64,000 nt of DNA from Panacagrimonas sp963975245 (GCA_963975245.1 CAXBFJ010000014.1:1-64000); one strand, 5' to 3'; shown: positions 52,838-62,076, counted from the first letter of the stretch. A program made the numbers and translations. Notes: a model not told the origin generated them from the letters alone.

Positions 52838-55800
52838 GTGAAGCGCGCGCGCATCGCCATTCTGCTGCTGTTGCTGCTCCTGCCACGGACCTCGATGGCC
52901 CTGGAGCTGAGCGAGGAAGAGCGCGACTGGATAGCCAGTCATCCGACCCTGAGTCTGGGGATCAACCCGGACTATGCGCCAATTGAATTCATTGACGACC
53001 TCGGTCGCTACAGTGGCCTGGTCGCCGATTACGTGGCACTGATTTCCGATCGCCTGGGCATGGAGCTGCAACCGCGCAAGGGCGCGAACTGGCGCGAGAC
53101 CTATGCATTGGCGCTGCGCGGCACCATTGATGTCATTGCTTCGGGTGTCCAGACCAAGGTACGAGACCAGGACTTCCTGTTTACCCCGGCCTACGCTGAA
53201 ATTGCCTCGGTCGTCGTGGTCCGAAAGTCAGAAAAAGGGGTGCTCTCCGCAGACGATCTGGCAGGGCGCACGTTGGCGTTGCTCACCGGGCACGCTGACA
53301 GTGCCCAGTTGCTCGATCAAATGCCGGGCGCCAAGGTTCTTTTCCTGGCAAGCACTCTGGAGGCTTTGGAAAGTGTCTCCAACGGTCAGGCAGATGCCGC
53401 TGTAGCGCCGCTGCCGGTGGTGGCCTGGCTGATCAGCAAGCACGGATTGAGCAACCTCAAGGTTGCCGGAAGCAACCCCGTGCCGCCGGCAAAGCTGCAA
53501 TTCATGGTGCACAAGAGCCAGCCCACCCTGCGGGACTTGATCAACAAGGCCCTGGCTTCGATTGATGCGGACGAGCACATGCGCATCCAGCAGCGCTGGT
53601 TCAACGTGGAATACGAACCCGGATTGGATCCGCGCGCGGTCGTGCGCAAGGCCATGCTGGCAGCGGTGCTGGTGGCACTCGTCATTGCACTGCTGGTCTG
53701 GTGGGGCATCAGGATGCAGCGCGAGATTCGTCTGCGCAAACAGGCCGAAGCCGAAGCGCAGCGAATCACACAGAGCCTGCAGGAACATCAGCTGGAACTG
53801 GAAAAGGCGAATCAGCGTCTGCGTGATATGACTGATTCCATGACAGGCGCGGTGTTTCGTATCCGGGCTGTACCCGGCGAGGCACCCGAGGTTGAATTTG
53901 CCAGCGGACAGTTACTGCATGAGCTGGGCATGGAATTCGGCAGTATCACCGGGACAATGGATGCCGGCTTCTTCAAGACGTTTGATCCGGAATCCAGACC
54001 GCAGATTGAACGTGCGGTGCTCAGCAGCTTGCAGACGCTTGAACACTGGGAAGGCGTGTACAAGGTTGATACGCCGGATGGTCGGGATATGTGGGTGCGA
54101 ACCGACCTCGTTCCTCGCCGGGAGCCAGACGGCGTCGTTGTTGCCACGGGTTACAGCGTGGATGTCACGCAAAGCCGGGCCGCAGAGCGGGCCCTGGAGG
54201 ACATGCGCGAAGAAATGCAGCGCGCGCTGTCGGCGACCTCCATGCAATTGCGCGGCGTGCTTGAAAATTCACCCGGCGCGATCTGGGCCTGTAATCGTGA
54301 CGGCGTGTATCTGCTGGCCAATGATGCGTTTCGCCGCATATTCGAGTTGGGAGCCAAAGACATCACAGGGCACAAGGTTGAGGAGTTTTTCAGCGCGGCC
54401 CTGCTGGAGTCGTTTCAAGCCAGCGACCAGAAAGTTCTGGAAACGCGGCGCAGTACCAGTTCGGTCGAGGTAATGAAGCAGGCCGGTGGTGCGCGCCACA
54501 TTCTGATGGTGAAATTCCCCCTGATCAGCGATCACCAGATCATTGCCATTGGAGGCATTGGTCTGGACATCACCGAACAGATGCGCCTGCAAGATGAACT
54601 CCAGCGCCTGAATGCCAACCTCGAACTTCGCGTTGATAGCCGCACGCGAGAGCTCAAGGCCACACTGGATGAGCTGGCAACTGCGCGTGAAGTGGCGGAA
54701 TCAGCCGCCAGTGCAAAGGGCGAATTCCTGGCCCGGATGAGCCACGAGATTCGCACGCCGATGAATGCAATCATCGGGCTGTCACATCTTGGGCTCAAGA
54801 GCGAGGACCCGAGTCGGCAGCATGACTATCTGGGCAAGATCAACACTGCCGGGCAGTCCCTGCTGGGCCTGATCAATGACATTCTGGATTTTTCCAAGAT
54901 CGAAGCGGGCAAGCTGGCTATTGAAGAAGCGGAGTTTGATCTGAATCCGGTGCTCGACAATCTCGCAACCATCGTTGGCCAGCGGGCACACGAAAAGTTT
55001 CTCGAATTTCTGATTGAGCGACCGCATCAATTACCGCGTCTGGTTGGCGACCCTCTGCGGCTCGGTCAGGTGCTGATCAACCTGGCCAACAATGCGGTCA
55101 AATTTACCGACAAGGGTGAGGTCCATGTCCTGGTCGAATTGGAACCGCGTAGCGGCGATCGGGTGCTCCTGCGCACACGCGTTCGCGACACGGGTATCGG
55201 GTTGAATGCCGAGCAGATCTCAAGATTGTTCCAGTCGTTCGAACAGGCTGACGCGTCCACCACGCGACGTCACGGTGGCACTGGATTGGGTCTGGCCATT
55301 TGCAAGCAGTTGGTCGAGCTGATGGGCGGAGAAATTGGCGTTGAGAGCGTTCCCGGCCAGGGCAGCACGTTCTGGTTCACCGTGCCTTTGAAAATTCTGC
55401 AGGAGCGCCGTAGCACCGGAAAAGTGGTGCCCCCCTCGCTACAGAATTTGCGCGTGCTGGTGGTGGACGACAGCCGTACCGTTCGCCAGGTCAGTTCCCG
55501 TTACCTTGAAGCGTTTGGATTCCAGACTGACATGGCGGGAACCGGAGAAGAGGCGCTGGCGGTGCTGCGAGATGCCTCGCGATCTCCTGAAAAGAATTTC
55601 GATCTGGTCCTGATGGACTGGAAGATGCCGGACATGGATGGCGTGCGCTGTTCAACGGAAGTGCGCAACATGGAATTTCCGCACGGAGACCCGCGCATCA
55701 TCATGGTGTCGTCGTATTCACGAGAGGAGTTGGGCAAGCTGCTCGACGGGCAGAAGATCGATGCCTATCTGGTGAAACCTGTGAATCCCTCCATGTTGTT

Positions 55801-56956
55801 CGAGGGCATCCTGGTTGCATTCGGACTCAAGACGGCCGCCGAACCCGGTAAGCCCGGTCAGGCTGAAGCAGATGCCGCGCGTGGACTGGCGGGTTTGAAA
55901 GTGCTGGTGGTTGAAGATCACCCGATGAACCAGCAGATTGCACGAGAGGTTCTGGAAGGTGCTGGCATCATCGTCGACATGGCAGGCAATGGCGCAGAAG
56001 GTTTGCGCAGGGTTCAGGTCGCCAGCTATGACCTGGTCCTGATGGATGTCCAGATGCCGATCATGGACGGGCTCGAAGCCACCCGGAAGATTCGCGAGAT
56101 GGATCGCTTTGCGTCGCTGCCGATCATCGCCATGACGGCCAATGCCATGGATCAGGACCGCAAGAGCACTCAGGAGGCTGGCATGAATGCGCACGTTGCC
56201 AAGCCCATCAACGTATTCGAACTGTTCTCCACCATCAGGGAGTTGAGCGGTCGGACGGTGGACGATGGTGCGACAGATGATCGACGCTCGGAGCCATCCA
56301 AGTGGCGGGCCAAGAGCAGTGAGAAGATTGATCTTCCCCGAATCAAGAATCTCGACTCGCGAACCGGCTTGCGCCGCGCCCAGAACGATTTCTCCCGCTA
56401 TAGAAGACTGCTCGAGATGTTTGTCAGTAGCGAACAGGATGCTGTGGAACGAATCGAGAACAGCTTGCAGGCGGGCGATACCGAAGCAGCGATTCGACAT
56501 GCGCACTCCCTCAAGGGGGTGGCGGCCATGGTAGGTGCAGATGAGCTTGCTAAATGTGCTGGGGACATGGAGCAACGCATTCGTCAGGAACAATCTGATG
56601 TCGAGTCCCTGGATGTGTTTCGCAAGACAATCGATGAGGTTTGTTTGCCGCTGGCTGCCTGGTTGCAGGGCAGTGCGGAAGGACACAAACCAGCAGCCGA
56701 TGGTGAACTAAAATCGGCTTCATCTGACGAAGAAAAGTTGCCCGAGTTGCTCGAGATGTTGAGCCAGCAGTTGGCGGCAGATGACACGGCCGCAGCCGAT
56801 ACAATTGAAAAAGTGTCGCGTGCCATGTCGGATCACCCTGGCCGAGGGCAGGTGCCCAGGCTGCGGCGTGCGATTCAGGCGTATGATTTTGCAGGTGCGA
56901 TGGACGCCCTGTCAGCAATACGAAGCGCGGCAGAAAATACTCAGGAGAAGCCTTAG
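52838..56956 (+). CDS. Hybrid sensor histidine kinase (BvgS-like)
   Basis: A 1372-residue kinase. Order: signal peptide (1-20), one periplasmic solute-binding SBP_bac_3-type domain (about 25-258), membrane segment (about 271-292), two PAS-like regions (about 335-450 and 470-590), HisKA with phospho-acceptor H636 (RMSHEIRTPMNAIIG), HATPase (LINLANNAVKFTD; DTGIGL; GGTGLGLAICKQL), receiver 1 with D927 (LVLMDWKMPDMDG), receiver 2 with D1070 (LVLMDVQMPIMDG) and an Hpt domain with H1223 (AHSLKGVAAM). It senses a small solute in the periplasm and relays phosphate His-Asp-His. GTG at 52838 starts the signal peptide. The HD-GYP response regulator begins 2 bases after the stop. Confidence 0.94.
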   Translation: MKRARIAILLLLLLLPRTSMALELSEEERDWIASHPTLSLGINPDYAPIEFIDDLGRYSGLVADYVALISDRLGMELQPRKGANWRETYALALRGTIDVIASGVQTKVRDQDFLFTPAYAEIASVVVVRKSEKGVLSADDLAGRTLALLTGHADSAQLLDQMPGAKVLFLASTLEALESVSNGQADAAVAPLPVVAWLISKHGLSNLKVAGSNPVPPAKLQFMVHKSQPTLRDLINKALASIDADEHMRIQQRWFNVEYEPGLDPRAVVRKAMLAAVLVALVIALLVWWGIRMQREIRLRKQAEAEAQRITQSLQEHQLELEKANQRLRDMTDSMTGAVFRIRAVPGEAPEVEFASGQLLHELGMEFGSITGTMDAGFFKTFDPESRPQIERAVLSSLQTLEHWEGVYKVDTPDGRDMWVRTDLVPRREPDGVVVATGYSVDVTQSRAAERALEDMREEMQRALSATSMQLRGVLENSPGAIWACNRDGVYLLANDAFRRIFELGAKDITGHKVEEFFSAALLESFQASDQKVLETRRSTSSVEVMKQAGGARHILMVKFPLISDHQIIAIGGIGLDITEQMRLQDELQRLNANLELRVDSRTRELKATLDELATAREVAESAASAKGEFLARMSHEIRTPMNAIIGLSHLGLKSEDPSRQHDYLGKINTAGQSLLGLINDILDFSKIEAGKLAIEEAEFDLNPVLDNLATIVGQRAHEKFLEFLIERPHQLPRLVGDPLRLGQVLINLANNAVKFTDKGEVHVLVELEPRSGDRVLLRTRVRDTGIGLNAEQISRLFQSFEQADASTTRRHGGTGLGLAICKQLVELMGGEIGVESVPGQGSTFWFTVPLKILQERRSTGKVVPPSLQNLRVLVVDDSRTVRQVSSRYLEAFGFQTDMAGTGEEALAVLRDASRSPEKNFDLVLMDWKMPDMDGVRCSTEVRNMEFPHGDPRIIMVSSYSREELGKLLDGQKIDAYLVKPVNPSMLFEGILVAFGLKTAAEPGKPGQAEADAARGLAGLKVLVVEDHPMNQQIAREVLEGAGIIVDMAGNGAEGLRRVQVASYDLVLMDVQMPIMDGLEATRKIREMDRFASLPIIAMTANAMDQDRKSTQEAGMNAHVAKPINVFELFSTIRELSGRTVDDGATDDRRSEPSKWRAKSSEKIDLPRIKNLDSRTGLRRAQNDFSRYRRLLEMFVSSEQDAVERIENSLQAGDTEAAIRHAHSLKGVAAMVGADELAKCAGDMEQRIRQEQSDVESLDVFRKTIDEVCLPLAAWLQGSAEGHKPAADGELKSASSDEEKLPELLEMLSQQLAADDTAAADTIEKVSRAMSDHPGRGQVPRLRRAIQAYDFAGAMDALSAIRSAAENTQEKP

Positions 56957-56958
56957 CA

Positions 56959-58026
56959 ATGGCGGCAAATTTAGACAGCCAGGAAGAAGTTGCAGCAGGT
57001 TCCGGTGGGGGGATCCTCGTCGTTGACGATATTGCGCAGAACATCGAAGTGCTGGCCGGCATTCTGCGTTCCAAGTACCGTGTCCGCGCCGCAACCAGCG
57101 GTGCAAGAGCGCTCGAAATCGCCATGGGCGATCCGGCGCCGGAGTTGATTCTGCTCGACGTCATGATGCCGGACATGAATGGTCTGGAAGTGTGCCGCCG
57201 ATTGAAGGCGCATCCGCGGACGCGCGATATTCCCGTCATCTTTGTCACTGCCATGAGCGAGATCGATGACGAAACCGAAGGCTTTGCGGCGGGTTGCGTT
57301 GATTACCTGTCCAAGCCGGTCAGCCCGCCCTTGGTGTTGGCCAGGGTCAAGACCCATCTGGCGCTGCACGACCAGAATCTGGAACTGGAACGCAAAGTGC
57401 GCGAGCGCACCGCTGAGGTTGAACGCACGCGTCTGGCCGTGATTCGTTGTCTGGGCAAAGCCTCGGAGTTCAAGGACGACAATACCGGGCTGCATGTCAT
57501 TCGCATGAGTCAGTATTCCTACACGCTGGGCCGCGCCATTGGTATGAGCGAGCCTGAGGCACAGATGCTCATGCTCGCTTCACCGATGCATGACATTGGC
57601 AAGATCGGCGTGCCGGATCACATCTTGCGCAAGCCGGGGAAACTGGATGCCGACGAATGGCAGATGATGATGCGCCATGTTGAATTCGGTGGACAGATTC
57701 TGGGCGAACAGGATTCGGAGTTGCTGGTCATGGCCAAGACCATCGCCATGACGCACCATGAAAAATGGGATGGCAGCGGCTATCCTCTGGGGACCGCGGG
57801 CGAAGATATTCCGCTAGTGGGCCGGATCACGGCACTGGCAGATGTGTTTGATGCCCTGACCAGTGAAAGGCCCTACAAGAAAGCCTGGAGCGTAGAAAAA
57901 ACACTTGATCTGATTCACAGCGAGCGCGGCAAGCACTTTGATCCCGCGCTGGTCGACAAGCTGGACGAAGTCCTGCCTGAATTCGAAGCCATCCGTGCGG
58001 AGTATGCTGAAAAGCTGATGCTCTAG
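56959..58026 (+). CDS. Response regulator with HD-GYP domain
   Basis: A 355-residue protein: receiver domain (about 18-130) with phospho-acceptor D67 (LILLDVMMPDMNG) and K119 (LSKP), a short coiled linker, and an HD-GYP domain with H211-D212 (MHDIGKIGVPD) and HHEKWDGSGYP (266-276). HD-GYP proteins usually hydrolyse c-di-GMP. All key residues are present. It follows the hybrid kinase by 2 bases, so the kinase's Hpt domain is the likely phosphate donor. A candidate terminator follows at 58046. Confidence 0.95.
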   Translation: MAANLDSQEEVAAGSGGGILVVDDIAQNIEVLAGILRSKYRVRAATSGARALEIAMGDPAPELILLDVMMPDMNGLEVCRRLKAHPRTRDIPVIFVTAMSEIDDETEGFAAGCVDYLSKPVSPPLVLARVKTHLALHDQNLELERKVRERTAEVERTRLAVIRCLGKASEFKDDNTGLHVIRMSQYSYTLGRAIGMSEPEAQMLMLASPMHDIGKIGVPDHILRKPGKLDADEWQMMMRHVEFGGQILGEQDSELLVMAKTIAMTHHEKWDGSGYPLGTAGEDIPLVGRITALADVFDALTSERPYKKAWSVEKTLDLIHSERGKHFDPALVDKLDEVLPEFEAIRAEYAEKLML

Positions 58027-58045
58027 GGTGGTGGCCCGCAGCGTG

Positions 58046-58064
58046 ATCGGTCACACCGATTTTT
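58046..58064 (+). terminator. Candidate short terminator after the HD-GYP gene
   Basis: ATCGGT (58046-58051) and ACCGAT (58055-58060) form a 6-bp hairpin with a 3-base loop, and TTTT follows directly. The stem is short and only half G+C, so it may be weak. It ends 21 bases before the next start codon. Confidence 0.45.
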
Positions 58065-58085
58065 AACTCATTGAACAAATAGAAC

Positions 58086-59081
58086 ATGGAAAAATTCAGA
58101 GCAATTCGCGTACACCAAATTGAAAAGCGCCTGGAACACAAGATCGAAACCCTTACCCTGGATGATCTGACCCCTGGGGATGTGGTTGTTCGCGTCGCTT
58201 ACTCCTGCCTCAATTTCAAGGATGCACTGGCGGTCACGGGCAAGAGTCGCATCATGCGCAAGATGCCGCTCGTCGCTGGCATCGATTTCTCCGGGGTCGT
58301 GGAATCAAGCAGTGATCCTGCCTACAAGCCGGGCGACGAAGTTCTGGTCACAGGCTGCAATGCGGGCGAACTGCTGGACGGTGGCTTGTCGCAGATAGCC
58401 CGCGTTCCGGCGTCTGCGGTAGTTCCGCTTCCCAAGGGTCTGAGTCTGATGGAGGCCATGGCACTGGGCACAGCGGGATTCACTGCCGCCATGGCCCTGC
58501 GCCGCATGCTGGAGAATCATCAGTCGCCGGAAATGGGGCCTATCGTGGTCACAGGCCCGACCGGTGGCGTGGGTTCGGTGGCAATCCAATTGTTCAAGCG
58601 CGCTGGATTTGAGGTTTCGGCCCTGACCGGAAAGAAATCCGAAGCAGAGGCTTATCTGAAAATGCTCGGCGCCGATGAAGTCCTGGATCGGCACGAATTG
58701 GACATGGGCAGCAAGCCCATGGAAGCCGCTCGTTTTGGCGGCGCGGTCGACAATCTCGGCGGTGAAACCCTGGCCGGTCTGACCCGCGTCGTAAAGCCCT
58801 GGGGCAACATCGGCAGCATTGGTCTTGCGCAGGGCTTTGAGCTCAAGACCACCGTCATGCCGTTCATTCTTCGCGGCGTTTCCTTGCTCGGCATTCATTC
58901 TGTAGAAGTGCCGCGCGCCTGGCGTCTGGATATCTGGGACAAGCTGGCCGGCGACTGGAAGCCGAAGAACCTGCAGGACATCGTGCGGCGCACGATCAGC
59001 CTTGATGAAGTTCCTGCAGCCTGCGAGGAGCTGATGGCCGCCAGTGTCCAGGGCCGCTACGTCGTGAAGATCGGCGACTAG
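58086..59081 (+). CDS. acuI: Acrylyl-CoA reductase-like NADPH:quinone oxidoreductase (AcuI/YhdH)
   Basis: A 331-residue medium-chain dehydrogenase/reductase without catalytic zinc. AYSCLNFKDALAVTGKSRI (about 33-51), PLVAGIDFSGVVESSSDPAY and VVTGPTGGVGSVAIQLFKRAG (NADPH-binding, about 155-175), then GSIGLAQGFELKTTVMPFIL are typical of YhdH/AcuI. These enzymes reduce acrylyl-CoA to propionyl-CoA. Transcribed after a short gap that has a weak terminator. No obvious operon partners. The AcuI versus generic quinone-reductase assignment is from family resemblance. Confidence 0.9.
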   Translation: MEKFRAIRVHQIEKRLEHKIETLTLDDLTPGDVVVRVAYSCLNFKDALAVTGKSRIMRKMPLVAGIDFSGVVESSSDPAYKPGDEVLVTGCNAGELLDGGLSQIARVPASAVVPLPKGLSLMEAMALGTAGFTAAMALRRMLENHQSPEMGPIVVTGPTGGVGSVAIQLFKRAGFEVSALTGKKSEAEAYLKMLGADEVLDRHELDMGSKPMEAARFGGAVDNLGGETLAGLTRVVKPWGNIGSIGLAQGFELKTTVMPFILRGVSLLGIHSVEVPRAWRLDIWDKLAGDWKPKNLQDIVRRTISLDEVPAACEELMAASVQGRYVVKIGD

Positions 59082-59097
59082 TTTCAGCAGGAACGTC

Positions 59098-60117
59098 TTA
59101 GGCAGCGGCAGCCGGTATCTGCATGCTCACGCAGTGCAGGCTGCCGTACTGCAGGATCAGGGCGCGACAATTCACGCCAATGATTTCGCGGTCCGGGAAG
59201 CAGGGACGCAGGCAATCCAGGGCCTGCGTGTCCTCGGCCTCGCCATATGCCGGCACCAGGACAGCACCGTTGATGATAAGAAAATTGGCATAACCCGCCG
59301 GTAGACGCTTGCCGTCCTCATCATGAATGGCAGAGGGCAATGGCAGCGGAAAAAGGCGATAGGGTGTGCCATCGGCTCGACGCAGCGCTTGCAGCTCCTG
59401 CTCCATGTTCGCGAGATCTTCGAAGTGCGGATCGTTTTTGTCCGAGCAGGCCTGGTAGGCGATGGTTCGTTCATCGCAAAAGCGCGCAAGGGTATCGATA
59501 TGGCCGTCCGTGTCGTCGCCCTGCAAGTCGCCATGTTTGAGCCAAAGGATGCGTTCGACGCCCAGTTTCCGACTTAGCAGCTGCTCAATGTCCGCACGTT
59601 GCAGCTGCGGATTTCGGGTGGGTGCCAGCAGGCAACGTTCGGTGGTCAGCAGAGCGCCGCAACCGTCCACCTCAATCCCGCCACCTTCCAGAACAAAATC
59701 CACAGACTCCACAGGCGCAGAAAGCGCACCCATGAGCTTGAGTTTGCGAGTGATGAGGTTGTCGTTCTGAAATTCGAACTTGCCGCCCCAGGCATTGAAC
59801 TGAAAATCCAGATGCACGGGTTGTTCATCGCGAAGCACAGTAATGGGGCCATGATCGCGAACCCAGACGTCGTCGGACGCCACGGAGTGAATACGGATGC
59901 GCCCGGTATCGGCGCCAGCAGCTTCCAGCTTCGGCAAAAGACTTTCCGACCCATCAGCGCAGTTGATCCAGACTGCCTCGAAACGCGAAATCTGCGTGGC
60001 GATATTCAGGAAGCAGGCTTCGACTTGATCGAAGTGCTTTGCAAAATCACCGTCTTGTCTGGGCCAGGTCAGCATGACCGCGGCTTGGGGTGTCCATTCG
60101 GGGGGAAGAAAATTCAT
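59098..60117 (-). CDS. aguA: Agmatine deiminase
   Basis: A 339-residue peptidyl-arginine-deiminase-type enzyme. NFLPPEWTPQAAVMLTWP starts it; SDDVWVRDHGPITVL, FVLEGGGIEVDGCGALLTT and GDDTDGHIDTLARF carry the guanidinium-binding acidic and His residues; the nucleophile Cys is in SLHCVSMQIP near residue 329. It converts agmatine to N-carbamoylputrescine. ATG at 60117 begins the family consensus; the longer frame to 60279 crosses a terminator hairpin and is rejected. The start codon lies just 15 bases after the T-run of that hairpin. Confidence 0.94.
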   Translation of the reverse strand: MNFLPPEWTPQAAVMLTWPRQDGDFAKHFDQVEACFLNIATQISRFEAVWINCADGSESLLPKLEAAGADTGRIRIHSVASDDVWVRDHGPITVLRDEQPVHLDFQFNAWGGKFEFQNDNLITRKLKLMGALSAPVESVDFVLEGGGIEVDGCGALLTTERCLLAPTRNPQLQRADIEQLLSRKLGVERILWLKHGDLQGDDTDGHIDTLARFCDERTIAYQACSDKNDPHFEDLANMEQELQALRRADGTPYRLFPLPLPSAIHDEDGKRLPAGYANFLIINGAVLVPAYGEAEDTQALDCLRPCFPDREIIGVNCRALILQYGSLHCVSMQIPAAAA

Positions 60118-60132
60118 TTCGATAAGCTCAAT

Positions 60133-60167
60133 AAAAAGGCCCTGGAAACGAATACGTTCCCAGGGCC
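60133..60167 (-). terminator. Terminator/attenuator hairpin just upstream of aguA
   Basis: On the minus strand GGCCCTGGGAACG and CGTTTCCAGGGCC form a 13-bp stem with one mismatch and a 4-base loop, followed by TTTTTAT. It is a strong intrinsic terminator for the small gene at 60191-60556, but it also lies directly before the aguA start codon on the same strand. Confidence 0.88.
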
Positions 60168-60190
60168 AGAAATTAGTACCCGTACTTGAG

Positions 60191-60556
60191 TCAGCGCGGC
60201 CCGCCGGCCAAACCGTCCCGCACGGCGATCGGTGCTGGGTTATCCGCCTGCACGGCGTCAACGACATGGTCGTACTCAAAGAAGACCGAGAACCCAGGGT
60301 AATCCCAGCGGGTGATTGGTGGTTGCTGGCGTGATCCGCCGCCTACTGCGGGATGGCGAACCTGAGGTGTGCCGAAGGCGCGCGAGACACTGGCCTTGTT
60401 CATTCCCTTGGCCGGCATGGAGATGCTGCCCGCATCGCCAATCTGGCTGGTGGCAGGGCCGGAAGCCTGAGTGATCACGACCACTTCCTGATCCTGAGCC
60501 GCGACAAACATGGGGCTGAGTGCAAGAGCTGTAGCGAGAGTTTTGATCAGGCGCAT
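60191..60556 (-). CDS. Small secreted protein of unknown function
   Basis: A 121-residue protein with a signal peptide (MRLIKTLATALALSPMFVAA, cut near AAQ). The mature part has GMNKASVSRAFGTPQVRHPAVG and PPITRWDYPGFSVFFEYDHVVDAV, which resemble the fold and GxPxxxxxVG / W-x-Y rhythm of SmpA/BamE-like periplasmic domains, and I recall close relatives as conserved hypotheticals in Xanthomonadales and kin. No lipobox Cys is present. Function unknown. Monocistronic by context: a terminator follows and a gap of 74 bases separates it from the bkd E2 gene. Confidence 0.75.
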   Translation of the reverse strand: MRLIKTLATALALSPMFVAAQDQEVVVITQASGPATSQIGDAGSISMPAKGMNKASVSRAFGTPQVRHPAVGGGSRQQPPITRWDYPGFSVFFEYDHVVDAVQADNPAPIAVRDGLAGGPR

Positions 60557-60630
60557 GGCAGGGTACCTCTATGGATCAGTTCGCAGAATAACACCGGCGG
60601 CAGGTGCGGCGCAGCTATCAGAATCGGGCC

Positions 60631-61803
60631 TCATTCGCCCTTCTCCAGGTCGTTGATCAGGGCCGCGAGAAATCGTCCGGCTTCGGCTCCTGTGACCGCG
60701 CGATGATCAAATGTCAGTGAAACCGGCAGGACCGCGGAAACCGCGGAACGGCCATCAATCACGACCACGTCGTCCCGAACGCCACCGGCAGCGACGATGG
60801 CGACGGTGGGCGGAATGATGACCGGTGTCGCATAGCGCCCACCAAAGCGACCGAAATTGGAAAGCGTCAGCGTGTAGCCACGCAGCTCTTCCAAGGGAAT
60901 CCGCCGCTCCCGGGCATCGGCTTTCATCTTGTCCAAACCCAGCCGCAGTGACTTCGGATCGCGTGCTGCAACATCCTGCAGCACGCAGACGAACAATCCG
61001 TCCGGGGTGTCCACTGCGATCCCCAGATGAATCTTGTCGAGCAATCTTCGGCCCACTTCCACATGGTCGAACCAGGCATTCAATGCAGGTTCTTCTTTCA
61101 CGCCCGCCGTGATCGCACGGATCAGGCGGCAACTGACGTCCTGCTTACCAGGCCAGGCATGCAGCCGGGCATCGTCCATCAGCGTAGTGGGCATGATCTC
61201 GTCCCGCGACTGACTCATGCTGTTGGCCATGGCCTTGCGTGGGCCCTTCAATTTTTCGATGGGGCCGACTTCACTCAAAATTTTGTGAACGCGCTGCACA
61301 TCCGCGGCGGTAATCAGGCCGTCGGGGCCAGTTGGCGTAATGATAGTCAGGTCTACATTGAGCCGGCGGGCCAGTGCCCTAACTGCGGGTGCTGCCTTGA
61401 GGCCCGACTCACCGGCGATGCGGGCAGCCTGTTCTCGCTGCACATTGTCGGTCTGTGTCATGGCGCCAACGACGACGCCGGTATCGCGGATGGCTTTGTC
61501 TTCGTGATCAGCCTGATCCTCAGCAAGCGTCGGTGACGGCGTGGCAGTCTTTATCGGCACGGATGCCTCTGAGGCCTCGAAGGTGACTAGCGCGGCGCCG
61601 ACGCAAACGGTTTCGCCCACCTTGGCGTGCAGCGTTCTGATCACACCTGCCTGGGGGCTGGGTACATCGACCACCGCCTTGTCGGTCTCGATGCTTGCCA
61701 GTGTTTCATCGGCGCAAACCGAATCTCCCACGGCCACTTTCCATTCAATGATCTCGGCTTCCTGCAAACCCTCGCCCAGATCCGGCAGCCTGAAAATGCT
61801 CAT
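60631..61803 (-). CDS. bkdB: Branched-chain 2-oxoacid dehydrogenase E2 (dihydrolipoyl acyltransferase)
   Basis: A 390-residue E2: lipoyl domain with K42 (SIETDKAVVDVP), a linker, an E1/E3-binding domain (KAAPAVRALARRLNVDLTII, about 135-155) and a catalytic domain (about 185-390) ending in LTFDHRAVTGAEAGRFLAAL. The expected HRxxDG acyltransferase motif reads HRAVTG here, Thr replacing the usual Asp. It moves acyl groups from E1 to CoA. The upstream genes for E1 subunits lie 470 bases away beyond the DUF1328 gene. No E3 gene is in view. Confidence 0.93.
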   Translation of the reverse strand: MSIFRLPDLGEGLQEAEIIEWKVAVGDSVCADETLASIETDKAVVDVPSPQAGVIRTLHAKVGETVCVGAALVTFEASEASVPIKTATPSPTLAEDQADHEDKAIRDTGVVVGAMTQTDNVQREQAARIAGESGLKAAPAVRALARRLNVDLTIITPTGPDGLITAADVQRVHKILSEVGPIEKLKGPRKAMANSMSQSRDEIMPTTLMDDARLHAWPGKQDVSCRLIRAITAGVKEEPALNAWFDHVEVGRRLLDKIHLGIAVDTPDGLFVCVLQDVAARDPKSLRLGLDKMKADARERRIPLEELRGYTLTLSNFGRFGGRYATPVIIPPTVAIVAAGGVRDDVVVIDGRSAVSAVLPVSLTFDHRAVTGAEAGRFLAALINDLEKGE

Positions 61804-61911
61804 AAGGCATCACCTCCCGCAGCACAGGTAACAGCTTTGTGGCGCATTGCTTCTTGCCACAAGGCTGCACCTGCTTTGCCTGCGCTGCAAGAGGTGTTGC
61901 TCAGCGGAATG

Positions 61912-62076
61912 CTAGCTGGGGGTTCTTCTGCCGGTGAGAAGGGAAATGACCCAGGCAACGAGAAAGACCAGGAACAGGATTTTTGCAATCCACGCGGCAT
62001 TACCAGCGATACCGCCAAATCCGAGTACGCCGGCAATAATTGCGACAACCAGAAACACGAGTGAGTAATGAAGCAT
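61912..62076 (-). CDS. DUF1328 small membrane protein
   Basis: A 54-residue protein with two hydrophobic segments: HYSLVFLVVAIIAGVLGFGG and AWIAKILFLVFLVAWVISLL, separated by the conserved IAGNAAWIAK. This is the DUF1328/YtjA pattern, a stress-associated inner-membrane protein of unknown function. ATG at 62076 follows AAGGAGAGAACCATC, a strong ribosome-binding site. It lies between the E1beta and E2 genes of the bkd cluster on the same strand, an unusual place. Confidence 0.9.
   Translation of the reverse strand: MLHYSLVFLVVAIIAGVLGFGGIAGNAAWIAKILFLVFLVAWVISLLTGRRTPS

Noticed and set aside
57758..57765. A third copy of ATGAAAAA within the HD-GYP gene
   Set aside because: It encodes the conserved HEK part of the HHEKWDGSGYP motif, with no break in the gene.
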